Below are positions 53,151 to 63,434 of a DNA stretch of 64,000 bases, in pieces. The translations under genes were made by a program, and so were the position numbers. The notes under the pieces are model-generated. The model did not search any database. It was given only the letters and a program-made list of their open reading frames with translations, and was not told where the DNA came from. How positions within the stretch are numbered: position 1 is the stretch's first letter; each line of letters opens with the position of its first letter. The stretch comes from Anastrepha obliqua (taxonomy: Eukaryota > Arthropoda > Insecta > Diptera > Tephritidae), in the NCBI RefSeq assembly GCF_027943255.1, contig NC_072892.1:15771792-15835791 (forward strand), in the 5' to 3' direction.

Positions 53151-54093
53151 AGACAACGATGCTACTTAGACCACGGAATGGGTCCGTTGTGAGCCGCGGG
53201 GGCTGGGCTACATTTCCCTCTCCATATTGAACCATCCTGAGCTTTTGACATAGCTGAAAGGTTGTTGATACCTAAAGTGTATAGATCGTCTATATTCATT
53301 AAGAAGTACGATTTTAAAAATCGGTTCCTGCTTCTGGCTAGATCCGGGCAGCAAAAAAGGAGTTTAATTGTTTTCAACTCCTCCTCATTTCTGTAGCTAC
53401 GACAGAAAGCATACATGGCTCAAAATCACCAAGGTTGCGAACTTCAAAATCGGTTATATGACAAAAAAAATTGCAAGCTATAATGATGACTATTAGTTTA
53501 TACTGTTGCTTAATTTGTATATTTTTAAACCTTTACAGAGCAGCGCACAGAATTCTTTATTTTTTTAGTAATATTGCTTAGTAGTAAATACCTGGCAGAA
53601 AACCATCAATTCGGGAACGTTTTCCAAAGTTTCATAAAATCCGCAAAAACCAAACAAAGCGCATAATTTAAGCTTTGTTTTTAAACATGGGTACATTATG
53701 TATCTATATTAAATCAGCAATAATGAAATCAATGCATTCCAAATTTTCTACAAGCAAAATACGTCAAAAAATTAAAGAAGTTGCAATTATTGAGCATACA
53801 ATTTAAGAAATTTCAAAATATCTAAAACTCTTATAATCGAATTAACGTAATATGTACAGAACAAAAGTTCTGTAATTCAATAAATCTATATATAATATTG
53901 AATACCTCCATTTATGCGTATTTTATTGAAATATTGTAATGTTCCCGAAAATGATCAACCGTTCCCGGAATGACAAACATGTTTTCGAAATGATGATATT
54001 AATATAACTAGGTAGAAATAAGGAAATATTTAAATTATAAACAACGGTTAAAATAAATAAGTTATTTATTTATTTCTTTTTTTACAAAACTTA

Positions 54094-55141
54094 TTATTTT
54101 TCGAAAACATCAATATCGTTATCAAAATAATAATATTCTTGACTTTTTCCTTTTTTTAGCGTTGGTGTTGGAATAATACTGATTACTTGCTCAAAATCAA
54201 GATATAATATATCCTTAGGTTCCAGCTTAAATTTTCTAATATTGTTACGCACAGATCTCAAAAAGGTTACTAAGATTTCTCCACCATCGTCATAGACACA
54301 TGTCTGGCAGGTAGCAACATATCTGAAGCAAACATTTGGCTTCTGAGTAGGAACTTTAACAAGCAAGAATGTCCCAGGGGATACGAGATTTGGATGTGTA
54401 TTTTCTTTGCCATAAGACGTATTTGCTTCAGCATCAATCTGTTTAACTTTAATCTGCTGCCGACGAGATATTGTCTCTAAATCTTTATTGTCCGAGGAAG
54501 ATGACCAGTATACAGATTTATAAATGCTTACTCTATTTTTAAATCTCAAATCGTTATCTGTGATCATGGGCTCTTCGTCAACAGGAGATTCAACTGCAGG
54601 CATAAAAACTTCCTGAGGTTCAACTGCACTCATATTACAAAGGCTAGAAAGCTTCAATAGTTTTAGCTCTTTATGAAAATGTTCGTATCGATATAAACGT
54701 CTAGTCCTTTTTGCCAGTACACTTTTGTGATGTCCATTATACCTGGAATAGCATCCATAGACTTTGGAACGCGGTTTTTCTCCTCTATCACGTTGTCTTC
54801 TGGGATGACTTTTACTTCGATAGCAGCATTTTTGAACAAATCGGCGAATTCTGAGGCTGTTCTAGCATCATTACCCATCAAGACATGTCTGTTAGCTGCT
54901 CTTTTTAGGTATCCTCCTACACCATCCATTAGGCCTTTACCATGACCAGCCTCGCCTTTGTTTTCTGTAATATTCTTTGTCCTTAGCCCGCTTAATCTCT
55001 TTCTGCTCTTCAGTGATCTTATCCAAAAACTTTCTTCTTCTAGCATTCGCCTTTTCTCTTTGGCGCAAATAAGCCGCAGTATCCTTTTTAAGCTTTTTTT
55101 TTGAAATTTTTTTTTATTTTTTCTTTATCAGGAGTTTCCAT
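54094..55141 (-). pseudogene. Unfamiliar coding remnant with HGKGxxDGVGGxxKR motif
   Basis: ATG at 55141 (METPDKEKIKKN) leads into a very basic N-terminus that needs a frame change in a poly(A) run: DTAAYLRQREKANARRRKFL and AKDKEYYRKQRR. The next frame (to 54663) has GHGKGLMDGVGGYLKRAANR, HVLMGNDARTASEFADLFKN and ITKVYWQKGLDVY. After another frameshift near 54675, KELKLLKLSSLCNMSAVEPQ leads to a C-terminal domain (PGTFLLVKVPTQKPNVCFRY, FKLEPKDILYLDFEQVISII) ending at 54094. I remember a similar HGKG-D-G-GG-KR pattern in multicopy uncharacterised insect and cnidarian proteins that are longer, so an internal deletion is likely. Function unknown. Confidence 0.55.
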
Positions 55142-55801
55142 TATGCTGTAATTGTAAAGAAACAAAATTTTAAAATAAATTTATTAAAAAATTGTAAATG
55201 ATTCGCCCTTATAAATAATAATCATCATTCCGAGAACGCAACAGTCATTTCGGGAACGTGTCATCATGTCCGGGAACGTTTCCGAAATGACCGTTCACGA
55301 AATAACGATTTCAAATAAGCGCGCGCTTTGATTAGACGGCGGCCATCTTAAATGCGATCTGGGTTTGCCAATAGGAAAATATGTGAGTTTACTTTGTTAT
55401 TACGTGTCGTAAAAAATAATTTCATCAATAATTAAATGTAATAATTACGTTCACGAATTGACGGACTATTTCTGTACGCTCTACGAATAATGAATTGAAA
55501 GGTACTTACCATTTAGATTTATTTTATTTGACGATAAATATTCTGACAGCCCGCTTTGTTATTGTTTTCTTCCTCGACTGACGTTAGACACCGAATGGCC
55601 GCATTCACTTAAAATTATTTTTGATCTATTATCGATACGTTCACTGAAATGACTTGTGCGGTATCGAACAAACTATATTGGACATTTTTATAGTTAAAAA
55701 TAAATAATATTTTAGTATCCTTTCTAAACCTACATTTTGTGTAAAAAATACGGTGTATTAAGTAATGAAATGGGTAACTTACCTTAAATTTTTATATTAA
55801 A

Positions 55802-57177
55802 CTAGCATTACCCAGTGGGCTTCGCACCACCATACATAAAATGTTTTTTTTTTATATCGCAAGAAATTTTTCATATTAAGTTTTCTTTATAGAACTCGTA
55901 AAATGTTTAAACAGTTGATTTTTTTCATTCAACATACTTTCTAAAGATGTCACAATAGCCTTTTCTATACTTTTTTAAAATTTGATTGTGGTGGTCACCT
56001 ATATACAGGTAAGGTGAAAGAGCCGATAAAAACTTGTAATTAAACTTTGATTCTTTAATTTCCATTTCAATTTTTTACGCTAAATAAATTCTGCTAAAAT
56101 AAATAAATTTAAAAATGTTTTTCCACGTGCTCCTGGAGCATTCAATTTTTTATTATATTTTCGTCCAAAATGACTTGCAATTCGATAAATGCATCATTGA
56201 TTATTGCGTCACGCAAATGTATGTATTCCTCTGATCTCAATCGGGCTTGACTGTGACGGATGAAATAGAATCGCTCACTTTCAATTTTGGCGTACATATC
56301 GACGATATATTGATGCGAAAGTTGATTGCATCGCAAAATAAAATTGTTTTCTTGAGGGCGAGTCATCAATCGATACGAATAAAAATTCATCGCACTGACG
56401 GTTTTCGTTGATTTTTGACCTGCAATGCAAAAATTAATTAGCGTATGAAAATTAATTAAAAATCATATTTAAACAAAAATAAAATGTGTATGTTACCAGT
56501 TGTTGGATTTATCATTGGTATGTCGATATGATAGCCATCGTCCCCTCTCCAAAACAAAATGGGGTATTGCAATGCATCATAACAGCGATTGAGTTCTGAA
56601 ATACGTTGTAATTGTTCATTTCTACGATACATAACAATATCTCGTGGCCGAAACTGTTCACCAACCACAACAATGGCTACTTCATCAATCGTTGGTACAT
56701 TGAATCGTCTGGCGTGCTCCGCAATTGGTGTTTTATCGGCTTTTATTATGATTTTGTGGCCATCGGTGGGCATCAGATTGAGTGCCACTTTGAACAATTT
56801 CACCAATTCATTGTGTTGATGAAACATTGTTTGCAATTCATTCACGATTGATCTTCTCGTATTCGTCGAAATTGCACAGCGCTGATATAATTCACGATTC
56901 TCATCACCAATAAAATATATTTGCAAAAACCGAATTCCAACGACAGCAAATTAATATTAACATAATACATACACTTACAACCACAACAGTAGAACAGAAA
57001 CGCTCATAAGCATAAAATGTCATAACTCAGGAACGGCTGCACCGATTTCAATCAAACTTCACACAAACCACCTCCTCAAAGATAGAAAAGAACTCTAAAA
57101 TTTTTGTGTCAATCGGTTCGGCGGTTCTTGAGTTATAAGATTACCAAGGAAATGTAACTTCTTTTTATATATATAGA
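55802..57177 (-). mobile_element. Helitron, internally deleted, keeps the Rep-side half
   Basis: Minus strand: TCTATATATATAAAAAGAAG from 57177 after host A, and CTAG ending at 55802 before host T. It is 1376 bp, with no target duplication. The 3' end reads GTGCGAAGCCCACTGGGTAA. The coding remnants are N-terminal, the opposite half to the one retained in the Helitron at 21379. Confidence 0.92.
56142..56926 (-). pseudogene. Helitron Rep/helicase protein, N-terminal region fragments
   Basis: The first frame (56926-56456) has MQIYFIGDENRELYQRCAIS, FNVPTIDEVAIVVVGEQFRP and PILFWRGDDGYHIDIPMINP. The second (56390-56142) has MNFYSYRLMTRPQENNFILR, CNQLSHQYIVDMYAKIESER and ARLRSEEYIHLRDAI. These are the blocks just upstream of the rolling-circle nuclease in insect Helitrons. 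About 65 nt with stops separate them, possibly a small intron. The catalytic HUH region and helicase are absent. Confidence 0.9.
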
Positions 57178-57955
57178 TTTTGGACTTGTTGCTGAATATT
57201 GTACATTAGGACGCGTTCCCGAAATGATTATCCATGCATGTATATTGATTTTATTTAATATTCTTCTTGCATGATTTCCTATGAGACAATGTCCTATGAG
57301 AGCCTCTACTAAGGTTCTAATTTGAAGTCTACTCACTTTTATAATATTCTTGGACGGACGTGGACTTAGCCTTGGACATGCTTGGCTGCCAATTTTACAG
57401 ATATTGGCACTAATCCATCTTTGATTTGCAGAATTGATTAGTGCGTCTTTAATGAAAAGCTTACAAGTTGCGAGAGGTGCCCTCATAAAATTACTTATGT
57501 TTGGCATACAGGTATCCTCTCTTGCTAGCTGGTCAGCCCTAAAGATCCCTGGTATATCCCTGAGGCCCGGAACCCAGCATAAGATAATACGATATTGTTT
57601 GGCCATCTCATTTAGAGATTGGCGACAACGTAAGACACTCCTTGATGTTACTTGGAATACATCCAGGGTCCGTAGGGCAGCTTGGCTGTCTGATAGAATG
57701 CAGATATTCGTTGATGATATTCTGTTTATCTCTAAGGTTTCATGTATAGCCTGTTTTTACGCTTGAAAAACACCACAATAATCTGGTAGCTTAAAGGATT
57801 TACTGATAAAAAGCTCTTCACAGTATAACCCTGATCCTACACCTTTGTCCATTTTAGACCTGTCCATGTGGATCTTAACGGGTGTGTTGGGTAATGGATC
57901 TTGTTCAAGCCATTCCATTCTAGAAGGGATTTTCATAAAGAAATGCCTTTCGAAA

Positions 57956-58620
57956 CAGAGAATGGGAGGGTGACAATCACAACCACTGAATGTTCATGTG
58001 TGACAGTCTTCTATTGTGAGCTCGCTCTGAGCTTTAAAGCGGAACAGACGGCTGAGTATTTGCAGAAGAGATCTAGGGGTGGCAGACGTAAAATGATATC
58101 CAAAGCCATGGATGCCATCGTTTTCATGAACAAATTATATCCGAAGATTCTTTTCTCTCACTTTCCAGCATTTTCTAGCTTGCGATACAGCTTTCTCAGT
58201 TCCCTTGCTCTTTACGTTATGGGATGGAAAAGGCGGTGCAACAGCGTCACTAATAGCAATCAGGGCCTACGCCTTCATACAATTCCTCGGTAGCGCTGCG
58301 GACCGATTTTGATCTCTGCGAGACCAATGTCGACCTTTGTTGATGTATTTACTTATTTAGAATATATAATAATCCTATTTTCATCTGTCATGTTTTTCTT
58401 AAACCTTGTCCATGCACAAGCAGTTTCTTCTAAGAGTAGAAAGTTGATTGGTTCCGAAGGAAAGCTTTTTAGAAGACTTTCTGGTGCAACGTTGTGGTGT
58501 AGCCAAATGAGCAGCTGTTCTGATAATTCGCTTAACTATGGCTACTTCAGCGTTAATATTGCTCAAGCAGAAACATTTTTTTTCCAATCCCGAAATTTCG
58601 AAGAAGGTTTTACAAGGAAG
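57956..58620. other. No gene assigned
   Basis: The plus frame at 57901-58293 is largely opposite the RNase-H remnant and its 5' continuation. 58300-58620 shows no motif. It may contain more of the LOA-like element in unrecognisable form. Confidence 0.4.
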
Positions 58621-58624
58621 TTGA

Positions 58625-58905
58625 ATTGAACTTCAAATCCCTCCCACATCCACCGTATTCGCCAGGCGTGGCTCCCAGCGACTACCGGCTGTTCGCAGAC
58701 TGAAGAAAATAACTCGCCGCTTAGAAATTTCACCCGAATGAAGAGGTTCTCGCTGAAACTGAGGCCTATTTTGAGGCAAAAGATAAATCGTGCCACAAAA
58801 GTGATATTGAAATGTTAGAGCGGCGCTGGAAGGAGTGTGTTATTCTTGACAGAAATTACGTTGATGAGCAAAAATAAAAGTCTTTTATTTGTTAGGCCTG
58901 GGACT
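58625..58905 (+). pseudogene. Mariner (DD34D, mellifera-type), C-terminal end
   Basis: Pieces in three frames: PPYSPGVAPSDYRLFAD (third catalytic aspartate), EEVLAETEAYFEAKDKS, CHKSDIEMLERRWKECVILD and RNYVDEQK*. The stop near 58877 is followed by a terminal-repeat-like TTAGGCCTGGGACTTTTAAG. The 5' parts are missing. Confidence 0.82.
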
Positions 58906-59634
58906 TTTAAGCTCAATACAATAAAATGTGTCGTTTTAATTTGGTGTACTTACCACCAATTCTATATATTACTGCCAGTACTGAACGAGTACAAAAGGTC
59001 TTCCTTAACTATGCTCCCTCTTCGCTCAATTTTCTGACCCCGGCCCATTACAGAAATTCCATCTACTTCTAAATAATCTTAAATAGCTAGAAAGTAGAAG
59101 ATCGATTTAGTCGCTGTATTTTTATGCTTAATATTATCAGGGTGGAAATTGGCTCTTTTAGAAAAGATTAACTTTTCGACCCCTACCAGTTCTTTATGTA
59201 ATACACATTCGTTAAATTTGAATGAAAATAAATGCTTGCAATGTCCCACTGCTCGCTGTCTTTCTGAGCTCAATTAGATCTCGAATTCTATTGACTTCGA
59301 TTTTAAATTTTCTAAACTATCTTTTTCTGCTCAATTAAACTGTGTATTGTAATTTAAATTTACCTACGTAGGTGGAGTGGCTGTCGCAATGACTCACTTC
59401 CACCTTTCGTAGGTCCCTTGAGATCTCAAAATTATTTTATAACCGAACTTCGAACATTCATTTTTATGGGCTGCGATAAAAATTTATAATAACTAACTTT
59501 ATTACTTTTTTCAGTTGCCAAATCGAATAACTCCATCAGGCACATAAAAACTTTAACATTACTGACGATTCTTTGTTGGGTATTCTTTCTTATTCATTTT
59601 ATGTACCATTAGATGGAAGCTGTAACTGCAATTA
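58906..59634. other. No gene recognised
   Basis: AT-rich spacer; no TE end or open frame of note. Confidence 0.55.
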
Positions 59635-60937
59635 TGCATTCAATTAAGAGGAGTTTTTTTCATTTACGTTTTTTTTACAGATCGCGCGCGAGTGCTGGCA
59701 AACTGTCATCGTGGATTTGTTGAACAGCGTTTGGCATTTCATCTTGGAAAGACTCATACCGCAACAACGTCTACAAATTGTTCAACTGTATTATGAAAAT
59801 CAGCGTTCTGTGACAAATGTTTTTCGTGCGCTTAGACCGCATTATGGTCAACATAATCGGCCTGCCTTAAACACTATTCGACATACCATCAACAAATTTG
59901 AATCCGAATATTCATTGGTGGATAATTCTCGACCGAATAGACCACGTCCAGCAAGAAGCATTGAGAATATAGCGGCAGTAGCAGAGAGTGTACGTGAAAA
60001 CCGCGATGAATCGATTCGGCACCGTTCTCAGCAACTTGGACTGTCGTATGGAACAACTTGGTCAATTTTACGGAAGGATCTTCATTTAAAAGCATACAAA
60101 ATACAGCTCGTACAAGAACTAAAGCCAAATGACCTTCCTGCACGTCACCGTTTTGCTGATTGGGCTCTTGAAAAGATTGAAGAAGATCCGCTGTTTTCGA
60201 CCAAAATTTTGTTCAGCGATGAGGCGCATTTCTGGCTCAATGGTTACGTCAATAAGCAAAATTGCCGTATTTGGGATGAAGAGCAACCAGAACAGGTTCA
60301 AGAGCTACCTTTACACCCAGAGAAAACAACCGTCTGGTGTGGTTTATGGGCTGGTGGAATCATCGGTCCATATTTTTTCAAAAATGATGATGGCCGCAAC
60401 GTAACTGTGAATGGTGCTCGCTACCGTACCATGATATCGGACTTTTTGCTACCTGAAATTGAATCTAATGATCTCTACGACATTTGGTTTCAACAAGACG
60501 GAGCCACTTGCCATAGAGCTCGTGAAACAATGACTTTATTGAGAAGTCATTTCGGAGAGCAGCTGATTTCACGTTTAGGACCTGTGAGTTGGCCACCAAG
60601 ATCTTGTGATATCACACGTTTGGACTTTTTTCTTTGGGGATTCGTGAAGTCCAAGGTCTATGCTGATAAACCAGCTACGATTGAAGCTCTGGAAGCCAAC
60701 ATTACGCGTGTTATTCACGACATACCAGTCGAAATGCTCGAACGAGTGATTGAAAATTGGACCTTCAGAATGGACCACCTTAAGCGTAGTTGCGGCCAAG
60801 ATTTGAATGAAGTCATATTCAAAAAGTAAATGTCAAAGAATGTCCTTTCAAATGATAAATAAAGTTTTGAACATAATTTAAATTTTTATGTTTTTTTTTT
60901 AACTATTGAAAAAAGCACCTCATGATTGATCACCCGT
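59635..60937 (+). mobile_element. Rosa-type mariner (DD41D), full length with open transposase frame
   Basis: The left end, about TGCATTCAATTAAGAGGAGT after TA (59633-59634), and the right end, inverted ACGGGTGATCAATCATGAGG at 60937 before TA (60938-60939), match imperfectly over about 28 bp. The length, about 1.3 kb, is complete for the family. The diverged ends contrast with the unbroken coding frame. Confidence 0.88.
59744..60829 (+). CDS. Rosa-type mariner transposase, open frame, start codon probably lost
   Basis: The frame is open from upstream of 59711 to TAA at 60827-60829. Alignment with the copy at 48547 (ATG-AAT-CGT-CTT) places the ancestral start at TTG 59744 (TTG-GAA-AGA-CTC), so ATG has become TTG; no in-frame ATG precedes it or follows closely. 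From there 361 residues remain. HTH region (LQIVQLYYENQRSVTNVFRA, then LGLSYGTTWSILRKDL); catalytic aspartates at LFSDEAHFW, FQQDGATCH and TRLDFFLWG, 41 residues between the last two. WCGLWAGGIIGPYFF and PPRSCD are intact. TPLD, the usual form, reads TRLD here. Without an ATG, normal translation is doubtful. Confidence 0.92.
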   Translation: MERLIPQQRLQIVQLYYENQRSVTNVFRALRPHYGQHNRPALNTIRHTINKFESEYSLVDNSRPNRPRPARSIENIAAVAESVRENRDESIRHRSQQLGLSYGTTWSILRKDLHLKAYKIQLVQELKPNDLPARHRFADWALEKIEEDPLFSTKILFSDEAHFWLNGYVNKQNCRIWDEEQPEQVQELPLHPEKTTVWCGLWAGGIIGPYFFKNDDGRNVTVNGARYRTMISDFLLPEIESNDLYDIWFQQDGATCHRARETMTLLRSHFGEQLISRLGPVSWPPRSCDITRLDFFLWGFVKSKVYADKPATIEALEANITRVIHDIPVEMLERVIENWTFRMDHLKRSCGQDLNEVIFKK

Positions 60938-60939
60938 TA

Positions 60940-62095
60940 TATTTGAATTCATATTATCAGAGGAGTTTTTAAAAACAATATGCAATCATCGCGTTTCTCA
61001 ACTTTTCGTTTTATGGAGTTAATCGATGTGTGCACTGAGCGGCTCATATTAAAAATGAACTAAGTATTCTCAAATTTCTGTCATTTTCAACCGCCACATA
61101 GAACGGCTGTTATTTGAGTAAAGTTATACAAGAAATTTAGTGTATAAAAACGTATACACATCACAGAATAGTTTACAAATTTAAGTAATAGTTTTCTTTG
61201 TATTTTCTTTGTTTGGAATTTGTAAGCTCCATTTCTTTAATTAATTTAAAAACAAAAAAGTGCCAATCATCTCACATTTCATCACATTCGATTGCTGGAT
61301 AAAGGTCAAAACAAATATTATTCAAAAAGTCTTTCATTTCATTTGAAATTTATTTAAGTATAAATTAATAGCCATTCGCAGTTTGAATTATTTCTGTCTT
61401 AATGACACTTCAAAACTTCACAAAAGACAATCTGCTGATTAAGTACTCAAGTGTTCATATTTGTTTTTGTTGTTTGTGTTGTTTTAGCATATTTTCCAAA
61501 ACATTTGTTGTTGTATGAGCATTTGCTTTAGTCAGTGTAATCGGCTTAGGAGTTTGCAATGAGAGGCAAATTACGTATACGCCATGCAGCACTCAACTGC
61601 CCAAAAGCTAATATTTAGCAAACTTCACATTAAACGCTGAGCACTTCAAAACTAACACTATAATCCCATTCTTATGTAATTTCATTTTATTTTGTATTTG
61701 CAATGTAAAGCTTTCTATTAAATTCTTCCATCCAAAGCAAAAATGTATAGGAATTGAAAAAGTGCTGTTATTTCTGTATATACCGACTTTCAATTGAAAT
61801 ATTTCTCACACACAATAGCTTCCGTATATGCTTCAAATATTTCTTGTTTATATTGCTAAGAATAGCATGAAAACTACAAAAAAAACTTGGTTTAATAAGA
61901 AGAGAGTAGAGGGAATAGATAAATATAAAACCCTTTTCTCAACAAAAGTAAACTATCACTTTTAATATTGGGAATTTAGGACTTGTTTACTGGCGAATGT
62001 TTTTTAAATAGAATTTATTGACTTCTTGCGCCGGAAACATCTTTTTTTTTACAAATTCAACACAAAGTAAGATTTGTCTTATGCAAGCATTATAG
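60940..62095. other. No gene recognised
   Basis: AT-rich DNA without coding signal. Confidence 0.6.
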
Positions 62096-62099
62096 GCGC

Positions 62100-62340
62100 G
62101 TTTTTAGTCAGCCCTAAGTTCCCTGGTAAAGGATTTTTCAATTGGCGCGGGCCGATTTTGGCGCCCTGTGGCAGCCATTTTGTTTTGGTGACATCTGTCA
62201 AATCTTTTGTTTATTATTCAGTGGCTTATGCCAAATCATCATGGCAAGTAACACGATTGAACAGCACGTTCAAATGATAAAATTTTATTATCAAAATGAG
62301 TGTTCATTAACGCAAAATTTAAAAAATAAATTCTGAAATG
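62100..62340 (+). pseudogene. Mariner-like element, 5' fragment (rosa-related)
   Basis: A leader with GGATTTTTCAATTGGCGCGG precedes ATG 62240 (MASNTIEQHVQMIKFYYQNE, CSLTQNLKNKF*), the N-terminal helix of a rosa-like transposase. It stops after 32 codons. The rest of the element is absent. Confidence 0.7.
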
Positions 62341-62631
62341 AGGCAGCTTTGCCTGCTTTATGCTGTTTATTCAAACGAGAAATAGGCAGGCCTGAAATTT
62401 ACCTATTTATAAAAAAAATTCATTCAAAACAAAAGGTTCATAATTCTATGAACTCTTCCTAAGGGCGATTGCTATACTGGAAAAGATCGCTGCGTGACAA
62501 CTATTAGCTTCAAATTTCCCTGCATTAATCACCAAAGAGTGAAACAGTGTTTCCTAATAGCGGTCTCACCTCGGCAGCCAGTGGCAAGCCTACGAGTATA
62601 TTTTTGCCATGAAAAAGCTCATCGTAAAAAA
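62341..62631. other. No gene recognised
   Basis: Short spacer between a mariner fragment and an RTE-like copy. Confidence 0.5.
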
Positions 62632-63190
62632 AAAACGCGATTTTGGCGGAGTTTAACAAGACGCGTCGTTCTTTCTCGTGCTAATCGGCGCCAGTGAAGC
62701 CAAGTTCTTCTCCACCTGATCTTTCCAATGCAGAGAAGACCTTCCCCTTCCTCCGTTACCCGCAGCTGGTACCGCATCGAATACATATTTTCAGAGCCGG
62801 AGCCCTTGTATCCATTCGGATGACATGACCCAGCCAACGTAGCCGCTGCGCTATGTCTATGTCGTCGTAAAACTCATACAGCTCATCGTCTGCGATATTC
62901 GCCATCGCCAACGTGCAAAGGTTCAAAAATCTTACGCATAATCTTTGTCTCAAACACTCGAAGCGTCGCTTCATCGGATGTTGTCATCGTCCAAGCTTCT
63001 GCGCCATACGTTAGGACGGGCATGATCAGAGTCTTGTAGAGTGTTAGTTTTGTTCGTCGAGAGAGGACTTTACTACTCATTTGCTTACTTAGTTCAAAGC
63101 ATGACTTGTTGGCAAGAGAGATTCTACGTTGTATTTCCAGACTGATATGATTATCGATGTTAACGCTGACTCCTAAGTAAACGAAGTGGA
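62632..63190 (-). pseudogene. RTE-like non-LTR retrotransposon, 3' fragment
   Basis: Minus strand: LSRRTKLTLYKTLIMPVLTY, GAEAWTMTTSDEATLRVFET, KIMRKIFEPLHVGDGEYRRR, DELYEFYDDIDIAQRLRWLG and HVIRMDTRAPA, then a tail with a frameshift ending in LVKLRQNRV at about 62635. This is the best-preserved C-terminus of the GCGCCAATTAAG family here, but it is truncated just before that 3' terminus. Confidence 0.88.
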
Positions 63191-63430
63191 TGGTCCCATG
63201 ATAATTATATTTACTGTATTATTTATCAACTTATTTCAAAAGAAAACAAAAACCAAAAACAAAATATTCTATTCTTGGCAGAACCAGAACCAGTTTCTTG
63301 ATTTTTTTCTTTTTCACCAACCTTTAAATTATCGACTCTTTCGGATAATGATTTTCACCAAAAATATAACGAATTTCGTGATTTAATTTTCTTAAAGATG
63401 GACAATTTTCATAAGAAATTTTAATAATTT
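63191..63430. other. No gene recognised
   Basis: AT-rich spacer. Confidence 0.55.
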
Positions 63431-63434
63431 GTTG

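Larger units (their letters stand above)
53608..57227. repeat. Twelve dispersed copies of a GTTCCCGAAATGA-like motif
   Basis: Forward forms at 53941, 53961, 53981, 55278, 55293, 55449, 55639 and 57215; inverted forms (TCATTTCGGGAAC) ending at 53619, 55237, 55257 and 55277. They cluster in the non-coding flanks of the coding remnant and at both ends of the unit. Several contain TTCnnGAA, the core of heat-shock-type elements. Transposase-binding sites are the simplest reading. Confidence 0.7.
53417..57235 (-). mobile_element. Unclassified DNA-transposon-like element with a motif array, containing a Helitron
   Basis: The boundaries are set by the interrupted host retrotransposon. GCATACAT (53409-53416) and GCATGTAT (57236-57243) flank it and may be a diverged target duplication of 6-8 bp. 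Ends read ATGGCTCAAAATC (left) and, inverted, ATGGATAATC (right). Twelve variants of GTTCCCGAAATGA lie near both ends and around the coding part, in both orientations. Minus the Helitron (55802-57177), the unit is about 2.4 kb. I recognise no established superfamily. Confidence 0.6.
53155..57955 (-). mobile_element. LOA/I-like retrotransposon split by the 53417-57235 insertion
   Basis: The minus-strand 5' portion (57955-57236) contains RNase H: DRSKMDKGVGSGLYCEE, YCGVFQA, ICILSDSQAALRTLDV, LCWVPGLRDIPGIFRADQLA, followed by RTLVEALIGHCLIGNHARRI. The 3' portion (53421-53155) continues with FCRSYRNEEELKTIKLLFCC, the zinc knuckle, ending near 53155. The protein text is continuous across the insertion (IHA/FCRS), which proves one original copy. 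5'-truncated in RNase H; stops present. Confidence 0.9.

Noticed and set aside
53155..53421. Independent retrotransposon fragment
   Set aside because: Its protein reading continues directly from 57236 across the insertion, so it is the 3' part of that copy.
57434..57766. 110-codon plus-strand frame
   Set aside because: It is antisense to the RNase H domain of the split LOA-like element.
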